A program made the translations under genes and the position numbers. Below are positions 51,446 to 64,000 of a stretch of DNA of 64,000 nt, in pieces. This DNA is from Streptomyces sp. NBC_01314. GTDB taxonomy: Bacteria > Actinomycetota > Actinomycetes > Streptomycetales > Streptomycetaceae. Below the pieces are notes generated by a model that saw nothing but the letters and a program-made list of their open reading frames with translations, did no database searches and was not told where the DNA came from. Every line of letters starts with the position of its first letter. Positions within the stretch are counted from its first letter, which is position 1. The stretch spans positions 8,370,001-8,434,000 of the forward strand of contig NZ_CP108394.1 in NCBI RefSeq assembly GCF_041435215.1, in the 5' to 3' direction.

Positions 51446-52608
51446 CGCAGGGGGGCCAGGGTGGTGAAGGCGGCCTCGTGGGCGCGTCGGCGGTGTACGT
51501 CCTGGGCGTGAATCTGGAGGGTGACCGCAGTCAGGGCCGTGGCGGGGGCGTGCAGGTCCAGGCGGCTGGCCTCCGCCACCGTCTTGGCCCAGTCGGACGG
51601 GATCTCCGAGCCCAGTGCTCCCGCCAGCGCTCCCGACATCGTGGCGATCGAGTCGCAGTCGCGGCCGTAGTTCACCGAACCCAGCACCGCGTGGCGGTAG
51701 TCGCCGCGGGCCACGAGCAACATGCCCAGGGCGATGGGGAGTTCCTCGATCGCATGGATGCGGGAGGGGCGGCGGGCGCCGAGCGAGGGAGCGCGGTAGT
51801 CGGGGCCGACCGTGTCGAACGGGGCCACCGCCTCGCGGAGCGGTCGTAGCGCCGACTCGAAGTCCGTGTGGTGGCGGGCCACCTCGCACACGGCCTCGAT
51901 CGCCGCGCGGGTGCCGTCCTTCGCCAGGGCGAGGCACGCCTCGATCACCGACTCCGCGGTCGCGCCCGGCGCGCACGCCGCCGCGACCCCGGCCGCGAAC
52001 ACGCCGGCCGCCTCCCTGCCGTACGACGACTGGTGGGCGCCCGCGATGTCGAGGGCCTCGGCGTACGCGCCGGGCGGGTCGGCGGCGTTGACCAGGCCGA
52101 CGGGGGCCATGTACATCGCGGCGCCGCAGTTGACGATGTTGCCGGTGCCGGCCTCGCGGGGGTCGATGTGGCCGTAGTGGAGGCGGGCCACCAGCCACTT
52201 CTCGGCGAGGAAGACCCGCTGGAGGGGGAGGGCCTCCGCCTCCAGTTCGGGGATCCAGCGCGGGGTCGTCATCATGTCCGGCACCAGGTGCTCGGCGATG
52301 GCGTACGCGTCCAGGTGGTCGCGTACGTGGTCGTACACCCGGACCAGCGCGTGGGTCATCAAGGTGTCGTCGGTGACGTGGCCGTCGCCCTTGTGGTACG
52401 GCGCGATGGGGCGGGCGGTGCGCCACTCGTCACCGTTCCAGGGGCCGACGATGCCGTGGACGCGGCCGCCGTGGCGTTCGACGATCTGCTCCGGGGTGTA
52501 GCCCTCGACCGGGCCGCCGAGGGCGTCGCCGACGGCGGCGCCGACCAGGGCACCGGTGATGCGCTCTTCGAGGGTGACTGCGGTGGGGGGGTCGTTTGAG
52601 GGCGTCAT
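51442..52608 (-). CDS. ADP-ribosylglycohydrolase (member A)
   Basis: A 388-residue protein of the DraG/ARH family, which removes ADP-ribose from proteins or nucleic acids using two Mg2+. Key motifs are complete: AAVGDALGGPVEG at the start, HVTDDTLMTHAL for the first metal pair, and YGRDCDSIATM for the second (DxDS). The ATG at 52608 lies seven bases after the member D stop, and its stop overlaps the member C GTG. The substrate is unknown; the usual candidates are ADP-ribosyl-Arg, ADP-ribosyl-Ser and related N- or O-glycosides. Confidence 0.93.
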   Translation of the reverse strand: MTPSNDPPTAVTLEERITGALVGAAVGDALGGPVEGYTPEQIVERHGGRVHGIVGPWNGDEWRTARPIAPYHKGDGHVTDDTLMTHALVRVYDHVRDHLDAYAIAEHLVPDMMTTPRWIPELEAEALPLQRVFLAEKWLVARLHYGHIDPREAGTGNIVNCGAAMYMAPVGLVNAADPPGAYAEALDIAGAHQSSYGREAAGVFAAGVAAACAPGATAESVIEACLALAKDGTRAAIEAVCEVARHHTDFESALRPLREAVAPFDTVGPDYRAPSLGARRPSRIHAIEELPIALGMLLVARGDYRHAVLGSVNYGRDCDSIATMSGALAGALGSEIPSDWAKTVAEASRLDLHAPATALTAVTLQIHAQDVHRRRAHEAAFTTLAPLR

Positions 52609-52615
52609 GCCCGAA

Positions 52616-54475
52616 TCATCCTCCTGGGGTGGCGAGTTCCGTGGCTGCGAGAAGTTCGGCGAGGTGTACGAGATCGGTGCCGGTGAGGCGGGGGAGTGCG
52701 CAGCCGGAGAGGGTGCGGCAGGCGCCCCGCCAGGCGTCGGGGATGGCGGCCGCGCCGCCGAGCGCGCCGGTCAGGGCGCCGGCGAGGGCGGGGGCGGAGT
52801 CGGCTACGCGGGAGAGGCAGGCGGCGGCGGGGACGGCCTCGGCGATCCGGCCCTCGGCGGCGGTGGCCAGGGCGAGGGCCACGGGGACGGTCTCTGCGGC
52901 GGCGATGCCGTAGCTGTAGACGTGGTCGACGATCTGGTGCTCCAGGAGCGGGACCAGGGCGAATGTTCCTTCATTTTTGTGGCGGTGGGCGAGGTCCAGG
53001 GCGTGACGGGCGTTGCGGCCGATCTCTGTTTCGGCGGGGAGTTCGGCCAGGGCCGCTGCCGTGCAGTCGTTGACGTCGGCGCCGACGAGCGCCAGCGCGA
53101 GCGCGGCGGCCATCGCGCGTGCGCCGTGCACGCCGTCGCCGTCCTGGGTGTAGCGGGCGTCGAACTCGGCGAGATCGGCGGCGCGTCGGGGGTCGCCCGG
53201 GTGGGCCACGGCGAGCACGCAGGCGCGTACGCAGGCCGCGTCGTCGAAGTAGTGCGGGTTGTCGTGGCCGGTGGCGGGTGGGCGGAGGCCGGTGGCGAGG
53301 TTGCCGAGCCCGGCGCGTACGGAGATGCGGGCGCGCAGGGGGAGTACGGCGGACTCGACCTCGGGGGCGCGTTCGGCGGCGGCGGCGATCTCGCTGGCCA
53401 CGGCGTTCCAGGAGAGGTCGATCGAGGCGCGGGTGCGGCGTTCCAGGCTGAGGTCGCCGAGGGCGGCCGCGTCGCCGGCGCGGAGGAGGGCCTCTGCGGC
53501 GAACGCCGCCCATTCCGCGTCGTCGGAGGGGCCGAGGCGCAGGGGCTCGGGGGGTTGGTTGAGGGCGATGGGGACCGGGAGGGTGGTGGTGGCGTTCTGC
53601 TCGGCGAAGGTGTCCAGTTCGCGGGTCAGGCGGCGGGTCCACTCCGGCATACGGGCGGCTCGGTGGCGGGCGGCGGGCCAGCCGGCGGCGTCGCCTGCGG
53701 CCAGGCCCAACAGGAGGCCCTCGATACGGTGGCCCTCCGGGGGGTGCGCCGCAACGGCCTCGGCCTCGGCTTCGCCTTCGCTCGGCCTGCTCCCACCCGC
53801 ACCACCCGTGCGACTTTCGTCGTCGGGTGCGGGTGGCCCCGGCGGGGCGACCTCACCGTCGGCGACCGCGGGTTCGGGGATGATCGGCTTCACCGGGATC
53901 GGGGGCGCGGTGTCGGTCGGCTGCGCCACGACCACGGGATTGGCGTCGGTCGGCTGCGCCACGACCACGCGTTCGGGTTCGGTCGGCTGCGCCGCGACCC
54001 CGGGGTCGGGATCGGTCGGCTTTGCCGTGACCTCGGGTTCAGGGCTGATCGACGTCGCCACGGCCGTGCGCTCGGCAATGATCGGCTTCGCCGCGGCAGC
54101 GAGGCCGGTCCCGCCTGGGGTGTTCGCCGCTGCGCACGAGGTGGGCGCCGTGTGGGGTGTGGTGTCGTTGTTCGGCCCGGGTGTCGCCGCATGTCCGGTC
54201 TCGTTGGACGCTGCCGGTGTTGCCGTACGCGTCGTCGCGTCGCCTGGTCCGGGTGTGGCCGTGTGTGTTGTGGCGTTGCCCGGTCCGGGTGTTGCTGTAC
54301 GCGTGGTCCCGTCGCCTGGTCCGGGTGTGGCCGTACGCGTCGTCCCCTCGTCCGGTCCGGGTGTTGCCGTGAGTGTCGTCGCGTCGCCCGGTCCGGGGGG
54401 CGTCGTGCGGGTTGTCTCGTCGTAGGGCGTTGGTGTCGCGGTGGAGGGGGATCCGTCCCACGGTGGTGGGGTCAT
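52616..54475 (-). CDS. ADP-ribosylglycohydrolase-like protein with repeat-rich N-terminus and altered metal site (member D)
   Basis: A 619-residue protein. Residues 1-270 are low-complexity: eight 12-residue Thr/Pro/Gly repeats (TTRTATPGPGD type), then Pro/Val/Gln-rich AQPTEP-type repeats. The remaining 350 residues are an ADP-ribosylglycohydrolase-like domain. Its first metal motif is PSDDAEW, but the second reads RVADSAPALAGAL where RDADT is expected, so one metal-binding Asp has become Val. It may be inactive, regulatory or substrate-binding. ATG 54475 overlaps the member B stop. No signal peptide is seen, so the repeats are presumably cytoplasmic. Confidence 0.85.
   Translation of the reverse strand: MTPPPWDGSPSTATPTPYDETTRTTPPGPGDATTLTATPGPDEGTTRTATPGPGDGTTRTATPGPGNATTHTATPGPGDATTRTATPAASNETGHAATPGPNNDTTPHTAPTSCAAANTPGGTGLAAAAKPIIAERTAVATSISPEPEVTAKPTDPDPGVAAQPTEPERVVVAQPTDANPVVVAQPTDTAPPIPVKPIIPEPAVADGEVAPPGPPAPDDESRTGGAGGSRPSEGEAEAEAVAAHPPEGHRIEGLLLGLAAGDAAGWPAARHRAARMPEWTRRLTRELDTFAEQNATTTLPVPIALNQPPEPLRLGPSDDAEWAAFAAEALLRAGDAAALGDLSLERRTRASIDLSWNAVASEIAAAAERAPEVESAVLPLRARISVRAGLGNLATGLRPPATGHDNPHYFDDAACVRACVLAVAHPGDPRRAADLAEFDARYTQDGDGVHGARAMAAALALALVGADVNDCTAAALAELPAETEIGRNARHALDLAHRHKNEGTFALVPLLEHQIVDHVYSYGIAAAETVPVALALATAAEGRIAEAVPAAACLSRVADSAPALAGALTGALGGAAAIPDAWRGACRTLSGCALPRLTGTDLVHLAELLAATELATPGG
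54128..54415 (-). repeat. 36-bp tandem repeat array inside member D
   Basis: Eight in-frame units of 36 bases encode the 12-residue Thr/Pro/Gly repeats. Units are diverged by substitutions (Thr-Arg, Thr-His, Gly-Asp, Ala-Ser), so the array is not a recent expansion. Coordinates are approximate to one unit. Confidence 0.75.
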
Positions 54476-55575
54476 GAGGGGGTCTCCGATGTGGTGGGTG
54501 GGGCCAGGGTGAAGGCGGTCGGAGGTGGGGAGGGCCGCTCCTCGTGGTGGAGGGGGGCGGTGGTGCCCCATTTGCCGCCCTCGCCGGGGACCAGGAGTTC
54601 GGCCACGTCAAGGACGTGGTGGCCCGCCATGGAGGGAAGGCAGCTGCCTCGCGCCGGGCCGATGGCGGCGGCCCACTCGGGCGGGATCGAGGACGCGCCC
54701 CGGGTCGCTCCGGCCAGGGCGCCGGCGACGGCCGCGGTCGTGTCGGCGTCGCGGCCCATGTTCACCGCCGTCAGCACCGACTCGGTGAAGTCGCCGTCGG
54801 CCGCCGCATAGGCGCCGAAGGCGAGGGCGACGGCTTCGGGGGCGAGGTCGGTCCAGGGGTAGCCGCCGATGACGACGGCGGATCGGACCGCGCGTTCGCC
54901 GCGGTGGGCGACGGCCACCGCCCGGCGCAGGGAGCGGGCCGTCCAGGAGTCGTCGGGGACCACGGCGAGGGCCGAGGCGACCACGGCGATCGTGGGGGCG
55001 CCCGCCATCGCCGCCGCCACTCCCGCCGCGACCGCCTGGCCGCCGTAGATGCCCTCGCCGTCGTGGCTGACCGAGCCGTCGATGGCGACCAGCCGGGCGG
55101 CCTCCGCCGGGCGGCCCGCCGCGAAGACGCCGAAGGGGGCCGCGCGCATGGCCAGTCCGTCGCTCCAGGCGTGCCGGTGCTGGGCGGAGATCGGCGCGGC
55201 GAGGCCCCGGCGGAGGTTCTCCAGGGTGCCGCGTTCGCTGAAGCCGGCGCCCCGGAACGGGCCCTCGTCCAGGTCCGCGATCCACTGGTGCCACGCCGTC
55301 TCCACATGCGTGACGGTGAGCGCGGAGCCGTGCCGGGCCAGCAGCAGCCCGGAGAAGATGGCGTACTCGGTGTCGTCCGTGCCCGCGGGATGCTCGGCCA
55401 CGTACCCCGTGATGCGCCCCCAGCGCGCGCGGATCTCGGAGGGTTTCATGTTCTCGGCGGGCGCCCCCAGCGCGTCCCCGACAGCGAGCCCGAGCATGGC
55501 TCCGCGTGCCCGCTCGCGGAGGTCGGTGGCGTCCCCCGGCGCCGGAACCGAAGGAATGCAGGCGATGGAAGGCAT
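54472..55575 (-). CDS. ADP-ribosylglycohydrolase (member B), first gene of the cluster
   Basis: A 367-residue protein. It has AVGDALGAPAEN, GTDDTEYAIFSG and MGRDADTTAAVAGALAGA, so both metal-binding motifs are intact and the enzyme is predicted to be active. It opens the six-gene operon. ATG 55575 has a GAGAGG site. Longer upstream frames cross a tandem repeat and are not coding. The C-terminal 30 residues are Pro/Ser/Thr-rich. The tandem array starts 60 bases upstream of the ATG, so it lies in the leader or the promoter. Confidence 0.93.
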   Translation of the reverse strand: MPSIACIPSVPAPGDATDLRERARGAMLGLAVGDALGAPAENMKPSEIRARWGRITGYVAEHPAGTDDTEYAIFSGLLLARHGSALTVTHVETAWHQWIADLDEGPFRGAGFSERGTLENLRRGLAAPISAQHRHAWSDGLAMRAAPFGVFAAGRPAEAARLVAIDGSVSHDGEGIYGGQAVAAGVAAAMAGAPTIAVVASALAVVPDDSWTARSLRRAVAVAHRGERAVRSAVVIGGYPWTDLAPEAVALAFGAYAAADGDFTESVLTAVNMGRDADTTAAVAGALAGATRGASSIPPEWAAAIGPARGSCLPSMAGHHVLDVAELLVPGEGGKWGTTAPLHHEERPSPPPTAFTLAPPTTSETPS

Positions 55576-55930
55576 ATGGCGCCTCTCTGGCCCTGGGGCA
55601 GGTCTGACCCTGTGGGCAGTCGATCCGCTCTGGGAGATCCGTAGATCCGTAGATCCGTAGATCCGTAGATCCGTAGATCCGTAGATCCGTAGATGTGGAG
55701 ATGTGGAGATGCGGAGATCGAGGATTCCGCTGTGAAGATCTCTGCCACATCGGGTGCCCGACCGGCTGCCGGAACGCCTCCGTATCACCCGGTCGACATC
55801 TGTGCAGAGCCATGTACGAATGAGCGGCAATGGTTTCTCGAACAGCCGCCGACTCGGGTAAGTACGGCCTTCCTTGCTGGCAGAAGCGATTTTCCGAGCG
55901 TACGTTCGACGTGAGGAAAGGGGCTTGACC
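55576..55930. promoter_or_regulatory. Divergent promoter region of ADP-ribosylglycohydrolase operon and VIT1-like gene
   Basis: The 355 bases between two divergent genes contain an 8-bp tandem array and no supported gene. TTTTCCGAGCGTACGTTCGA near 55891-55910 holds a short dyad just before the VIT1-like gene. Promoter boxes could not be placed with confidence. Confidence 0.45.
55635..55720. repeat. 8-bp tandem repeat array
   Basis: Seven exact copies of AGATCCGT followed by about four decaying 8-bp units (AGATGTGG twice, AGATGCGG, AGATCGAG). It lies 60 to 145 bases upstream of the first cluster gene. Such an array can change length by slipped replication. Confidence 0.92.
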
Positions 55931-56659
55931 GTGGCGATCATCGACACCGAGGCCGCGCTGCACGAGGCGCACCGTGACAACCACACCCACCGGGACGTGA
56001 ACGGCGGCTGGTTGCGGCCCGCCGTGTTCGGGGCGATGGACGGACTCGTGTCCAACCTGGCGCTGATGACCGGTGTCGCCGGCGGGTCGGCCGGCCGGGA
56101 GGCGGTCGTCGTCGCCGGGCTCGCGGGGCTCGCCGCCGGGGCCTTCTCCATGGCCGCCGGCGAATACACCTCCGTGGCCTCGCAGCGGGACCTTGTCGAG
56201 GCCGAACTCGCCGTCGAGCGGCGGGAGTTGCGCAAGTACCCCAAGGACGAGGAGACGGAGCTGGCCGCGCTCTACGAGAGCCGTGGGGTCGAGCCGGGGC
56301 TCGCCCGCGAGGTCGCGCGGCAGTTGTCGCGCGATCCCGAGCAGGCCCTGGAGATCCACGCCCGCGAGGAACTGGGCATCGATCCCGGCGACCTTCCCTC
56401 GCCCGCCGTCGCCGCCGTGTCGAGCTTCGGCTCCTTCGCGCTGGGCGCCCTGCTGCCCGTACTGCCGTTCCTGCTCGGTGCGGGCGCGCTGTGGCCCGCC
56501 GTGCTGGTGGCACTCGCGGGGCTCTTCGCGTGCGGCGCGGTGGTGGCCAGGGTGACGGCCAGGACCTGGTGGTTCAGCGGCCTGCGGCAGCTCGCCCTCG
56601 GGGGTGCCGCGGCGGGTGTGACGTACGCCCTGGGCAGCCTGTTCGGCGCGGCCGTATGA
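55931..56659 (+). CDS. VIT1/CCC1-family transporter
   Basis: A 242-residue membrane protein of the vacuolar-iron-transporter family, which moves Fe2+ or Mn2+ out of the cytosol. It contains NGGWLRPAVFGAMDGLVSN in the first helix, the metal-binding helical domain (Glu-rich, AAGEYTSVASQRDL to REELGID), and four to five helices in all. GTG 55931 follows AAAGGGG; an earlier in-frame ATG at 55874 is not needed. Its expression and substrate cannot be told from the sequence. Confidence 0.92.
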   Translation: MAIIDTEAALHEAHRDNHTHRDVNGGWLRPAVFGAMDGLVSNLALMTGVAGGSAGREAVVVAGLAGLAAGAFSMAAGEYTSVASQRDLVEAELAVERRELRKYPKDEETELAALYESRGVEPGLAREVARQLSRDPEQALEIHAREELGIDPGDLPSPAVAAVSSFGSFALGALLPVLPFLLGAGALWPAVLVALAGLFACGAVVARVTARTWWFSGLRQLALGGAAAGVTYALGSLFGAAV

Positions 56660-57040
56660 TGGATCGGATGGCTACGTATGCGCGGGACCGCATAAGTAGT
56701 CGTTACCAGGCGGTTTCGAATGCTTAACCGCTGGGCATGAGCCGTAAGCGCCGCGGGCAAAGACGCCTGTAAGCACCTTGAAGCAGTGGGCGACGCCGCC
56801 TCCTGCGCCCCCGGTCGACCGACATTGATCTGTCCGGTCGGCTCCCCCCTGATCACGCCACTGTGCGCGGCACCCCCTCCGCGCCCGTGGCGTCCGCATG
56901 TTGGGACGAAGTATCCGGTTCCCGAGAATCGCTCCATCATGTAACCTGCACGAAATTTTGCACTTTGCGCAGAGGGCCAGCGTCGTCCCTCGGCAATCGC
57001 TCCCCCAGAGCCTTCAGGGCCTGGGAGGTACCCCAGCCAA
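56660..57040 (+). promoter_or_regulatory. Long leader region upstream of gltB
   Basis: The 381 bases before gltB contain no convincing gene; a 22-codon ORF at 56659-56727 was rejected. The stretch 56720-56800 can pair with itself, with GCTTA and TAAGC arms and a second GTAAGC about 29 bases on. It could be a structured leader, but I recognise no riboswitch class. A GlnR-like site lies at 56941-56956. Confidence 0.45.
56941..56956 (+). promoter_or_regulatory. Possible GlnR-binding site upstream of gltB
   Basis: GTAAC-CTGCAC-GAAAT matches the GlnR half-box pattern GTnAC-n6-GAAAC with one change at the end. GlnR is the nitrogen regulator of streptomycetes, and glutamate synthase is a sensible target. 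A second half-box of the usual pair is weak or absent, so it may be a chance match. Confidence 0.35.
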
Positions 57041-61661
<4,621 letters not shown>

Positions 61662-61669
<8 letters not shown>

Positions 61670-63122
61670 CCCGAAGGGCTTTCTGAACCACGGGCGCGAG
61701 GTCGCCAAGTCCCGCCCCGTCGACGTACGCCTGAAGGACTGGAACGAGGTCTACGTCCCGGGTTCGCTGCTCCCGATCATCTCGAAGCAGGCGTCCCGCT
61801 GCATGGACTGCGGCATCCCGTTCTGTCACAACGGCTGTCCGCTCGGGAACCTCATCCCCGAGTGGAACGACTACGCCTACCGCGAGGACTGGGAGGCCGC
61901 GTCGGAGCGTCTGCACGCGACGAACAACTTCCCGGAGTTCACCGGGCGTCTGTGCCCGGCGCCCTGCGAGTCGGCGTGCGTGCTCGGCATCAACCAGCCG
62001 GCCGTCACCATCAAGAACGTCGAGGTCTCGATCATCGACAAGGCGTGGGACAGCGGTGATGTCGCGCCGCAGATCCCGGAGCGCCTGTCCGGCAAGACGG
62101 TCGCGGTCATCGGCTCGGGCCCGGCGGGCCTGGCAGCCGCCCAGCAGCTGACGCGCGCCGGTCACACGGTGGCGGTGTACGAGCGCGCGGACCGCGTCGG
62201 CGGCCTCCTGCGCTACGGCATCCCCGAGTTCAAGATGGAGAAGCGGCACATCAACCGCCGCATCGAGCAGATGCGCGCGGAGGGTACCCGCTTCCGTACG
62301 GGCATCGAGATCGGCCGCGACCTCAAGGCGACGGACCTGAGGAAGCGGTACGACGCCGTCGTCATCGCCGCGGGCGCCACCACCGCCCGTGACCTTCCGG
62401 TCCCCGGCCGTGAGCTGACCGGCATCCACCAGGCCATGGAGTACCTGCCGCTGGCCAACAAGGTCCAGGAGGGCGACTTCGTGGCGCCCCCCATCACGGC
62501 CGAGGGCAAGCACGTCGTGGTCATCGGCGGCGGTGACACGGGCGCGGACTGCGTGGGCACGGCCCACCGCCAGGGCGCGGCCTCCGTGACGCAGCTGGAG
62601 ATCATGCCGCAGCCGGGCGAGGACCGTGCTGCGAACCAGCCGTGGCCGACCTTCCCCATGCTCTACAAGGTCACCTCCGCGCACGAGGAGGGCGGCGAGC
62701 GGGTCTACTCCGTCTCCACCACCCACTTCGAGGGCGACGAGGACGGCAACGTGCAGTTCCTGCACCTCGCCGAGGTCGAGTTCATCGACGGCAGGCTGAC
62801 CTCGAAGCCGGGCACGGAGCGCAAGATCCCCGCCCAGCTGGTCACGCTGGCGATGGGCTTCACCGGCACCGACCGTGACAACGGCCTGGTGGACCAGTTC
62901 GGCCTGGACCTCGACGAGCGCGGCAACATCGCCCGCGACGCCGACTTCCAGACCAACGTGCCGGGTGTGTTCGTGGCCGGTGACGCGGGCCGCGGTCAGT
63001 CGCTCATCGTGTGGGCGATCGCCGAGGGCCGCTCCGCGGCTCGGGGCTGCGACCGCTTCCTCACGGGGGCGAGCGAACTGCCGGCGCCGATCCGGCCGAC
63101 GGACCGCTCGCTGATGGTCTGA
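61662..63122 (+). CDS. gltD: Glutamate synthase small subunit
   Basis: FAD and NADPH subunit that supplies electrons to GltB through 4Fe-4S clusters. The 486-residue protein has the N-terminal Cys clusters [17 protein letters not shown] and [10 protein letters not shown], then [17 protein letters not shown] (FAD) and [15 protein letters not shown] (NADPH) dinucleotide folds. ATG 61662 overlaps the gltB stop and has GGAGG. A convergent-pair terminator follows. Confidence 0.97.
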
Positions 63123-63200
63123 TCCGGCTGACGGTTCAGAGAAGGACGGTGACCTGACGGTCACCCCCACACGTCCCGTACAACGGCGTACGGAACACAG

Positions 63201-63248
63201 ACGGCGCCTGCCCGCCAGTCCCCGACCGGACGACTGGGCAGGCGCCGT
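63201..63248. terminator. Bidirectional terminator between gltD and the rhomboid gene
   Basis: Thirteen perfect base pairs (63201-63213 with 63236-63248), with an extra CAGTC/GACTG pairing inside the loop. It lies between convergent genes. Confidence 0.85.
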
Positions 63249-63317
63249 CGCATGTCCGGGGACCGGTCCGGGGACCGCCGGGAGCGGAAGGCCCGCTGCC
63301 CGGCGGACACCGCTCGG

Positions 63318-64000
63318 TCAGGCCGTCATGGCCGCGACCCTGGCGAGCGCCAGCACCACCAGCACCGTCAGCACCGCCGCACACGCCCCCGCCTGCACGA
63401 GTACCCGCCGTCGGTTCCGAGGCGCGTAGGCGAACGCGAGAGCGATCAGGCCGCCGGTCAGCAGACCGCCCAGGTGGCCCTGCCAGGACGTCACGACCGC
63501 CGAGATGACCAGCCACACCAGCAGGCCCGCCATGAAGCGGTTGATGCCGGCCGGGTCCGCGCCCAGGCGGCGGGCCAGGACGTAGTACGCGGTGCAGACG
63601 CCGAAGATCGCGCCGGAGGCGCCGACCGTGCTGGAGTCGGGGGCGAGGAGGAGGACGAGGACGGAGCCGCCGAGGGCCGAGAGCAGGTACAGGGCGAGGT
63701 AGCGGGTGCGGCCGAGCTGGGACTCCACGATCCTGCCGACGTTCCACAGCGTGACCATGTTCATCACGATGTGCAGGATGCCGAACGTGCCCTCGGTGGG
63801 CGAGAGGTGGAGGAAGGCGCCGGTAAGTAGGCGGTACCACTCCCCGTCGATCACGCCTTCGACGTGGAAGTCGGCCGGATAGGCGCTCTGCCAGACGTAG
63901 TGGAGGCCGTCCGAGCCGAGCAGGCCCCGGCCCAGCATCGCGAAATCGTCCACGACCTCCGGGCGGATCAGTTCGGCGACGTAGGCCACGACGTTCAGGC
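63318..64000 (-). CDS. Rhomboid-family intramembrane serine protease, N-terminus cut by window edge
   Basis: Membrane protease that cleaves membrane segments of other proteins. At least 227 residues are in the window; the frame is still open at the right edge, with LNVVAYVAEL continuing from beyond, so the start lies outside. Motifs are complete: HIVMNMVTLWNVG (the Asn-His region), GASGAIFGV with the nucleophile Ser, and GHLGGLLTG with the catalytic His. Convergent with gltD. Confidence 0.92.
   Translation of the reverse strand, partial: LNVVAYVAELIRPEVVDDFAMLGRGLLGSDGLHYVWQSAYPADFHVEGVIDGEWYRLLTGAFLHLSPTEGTFGILHIVMNMVTLWNVGRIVESQLGRTRYLALYLLSALGGSVLVLLLAPDSSTVGASGAIFGVCTAYYVLARRLGADPAGINRFMAGLLVWLVISAVVTSWQGHLGGLLTGGLIALAFAYAPRNRRRVLVQAGACAAVLTVLVVLALARVAAMTA

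Noticed and set aside
55635..55720. 8-bp array considered as a CRISPR-like or iteron structure
   Set aside because: The units are contiguous with no spacers and too short for CRISPR; no replication gene is near, so a simple tandem repeat is the better reading.
56659..56727. 22-codon ORF overlapping the VIT1-like stop, considered as a gltB leader peptide
   Set aside because: It has no ribosome-binding site and no glutamine- or glutamate-rich content; it is a tail of an out-of-frame ORF inside the transporter gene.

Overview
The window is about 64 kb of very GC-rich chromosome with frequent GTG starts, tight ATGA/GTGA overlaps and typical actinomycete families. Gene content and order (ileS, a DdbA-like histone/DksA protein, lspA, phoD, dnaE, split his and trp clusters with priA and trpM, lgt, gltBD) match the core chromosome arm of Streptomyces as I remember it from S. 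coelicolor. No insertion sequence, prophage, CRISPR array, tRNA or rRNA gene was seen. It looks like vertically inherited core DNA, not an island.

Layout. 1-9.3 kb: 3'-truncated ileS with a T-box leader, then a DdbA-like protein, lspA, an RluA-type pseudouridine synthase, a GNAT enzyme, a Na+/H+ antiporter whose reading frame is broken near both ends, an MscS channel and a dienelactone-hydrolase-like protein. 9.3-18.8 kb: secreted phosphatase PhoD, a very large LuxR-type (LAL) regulator, a lipoprotein, a CPAC thiol oxidoreductase, a membrane protein and a DUF2252 protein. 19-31.5 kb: dnaE, a 54-residue basic protein, an NYN-domain protein, an ABC exporter pair, a membrane protein, YbaK, a LON-substrate-domain protein, a helical-repeat protein and a membrane-anchored repeat protein of unknown role.

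31.6-47.6 kb: the amino acid block. hisD-hisC-hisB-small membrane protein-hisH-priA-ridA-hisF run as one unit. After one opposing gene come hisI-trpE, three small membrane proteins, and trpC-trpM-trpB-trpA, then a second CPAC oxidoreductase and lgt. There is no trpF here, so PriA is expected to serve both the histidine and tryptophan pathways; hisG, hisE, trpD and trpG must lie elsewhere.

47.9-55.6 kb: the least explained part of the window. Six minus-strand genes are packed with overlaps or a gap of a few bases: four divergent ADP-ribosylglycohydrolase-like proteins, a class III CoA-transferase and a CitE-like CoA lyase. One of the four has lost a metal-site Asp and has a long repeat-rich N-terminus. 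An 8-bp tandem array lies just upstream of the first gene. 55.9-64 kb: a VIT1/CCC1 transporter, gltB-gltD behind a long leader with a possible GlnR site, and a rhomboid protease cut by the right edge.

Starts were chosen from ribosome-binding sites, overlaps and family N-termini. No database or structure search was possible, so family names rest on recognised motifs.
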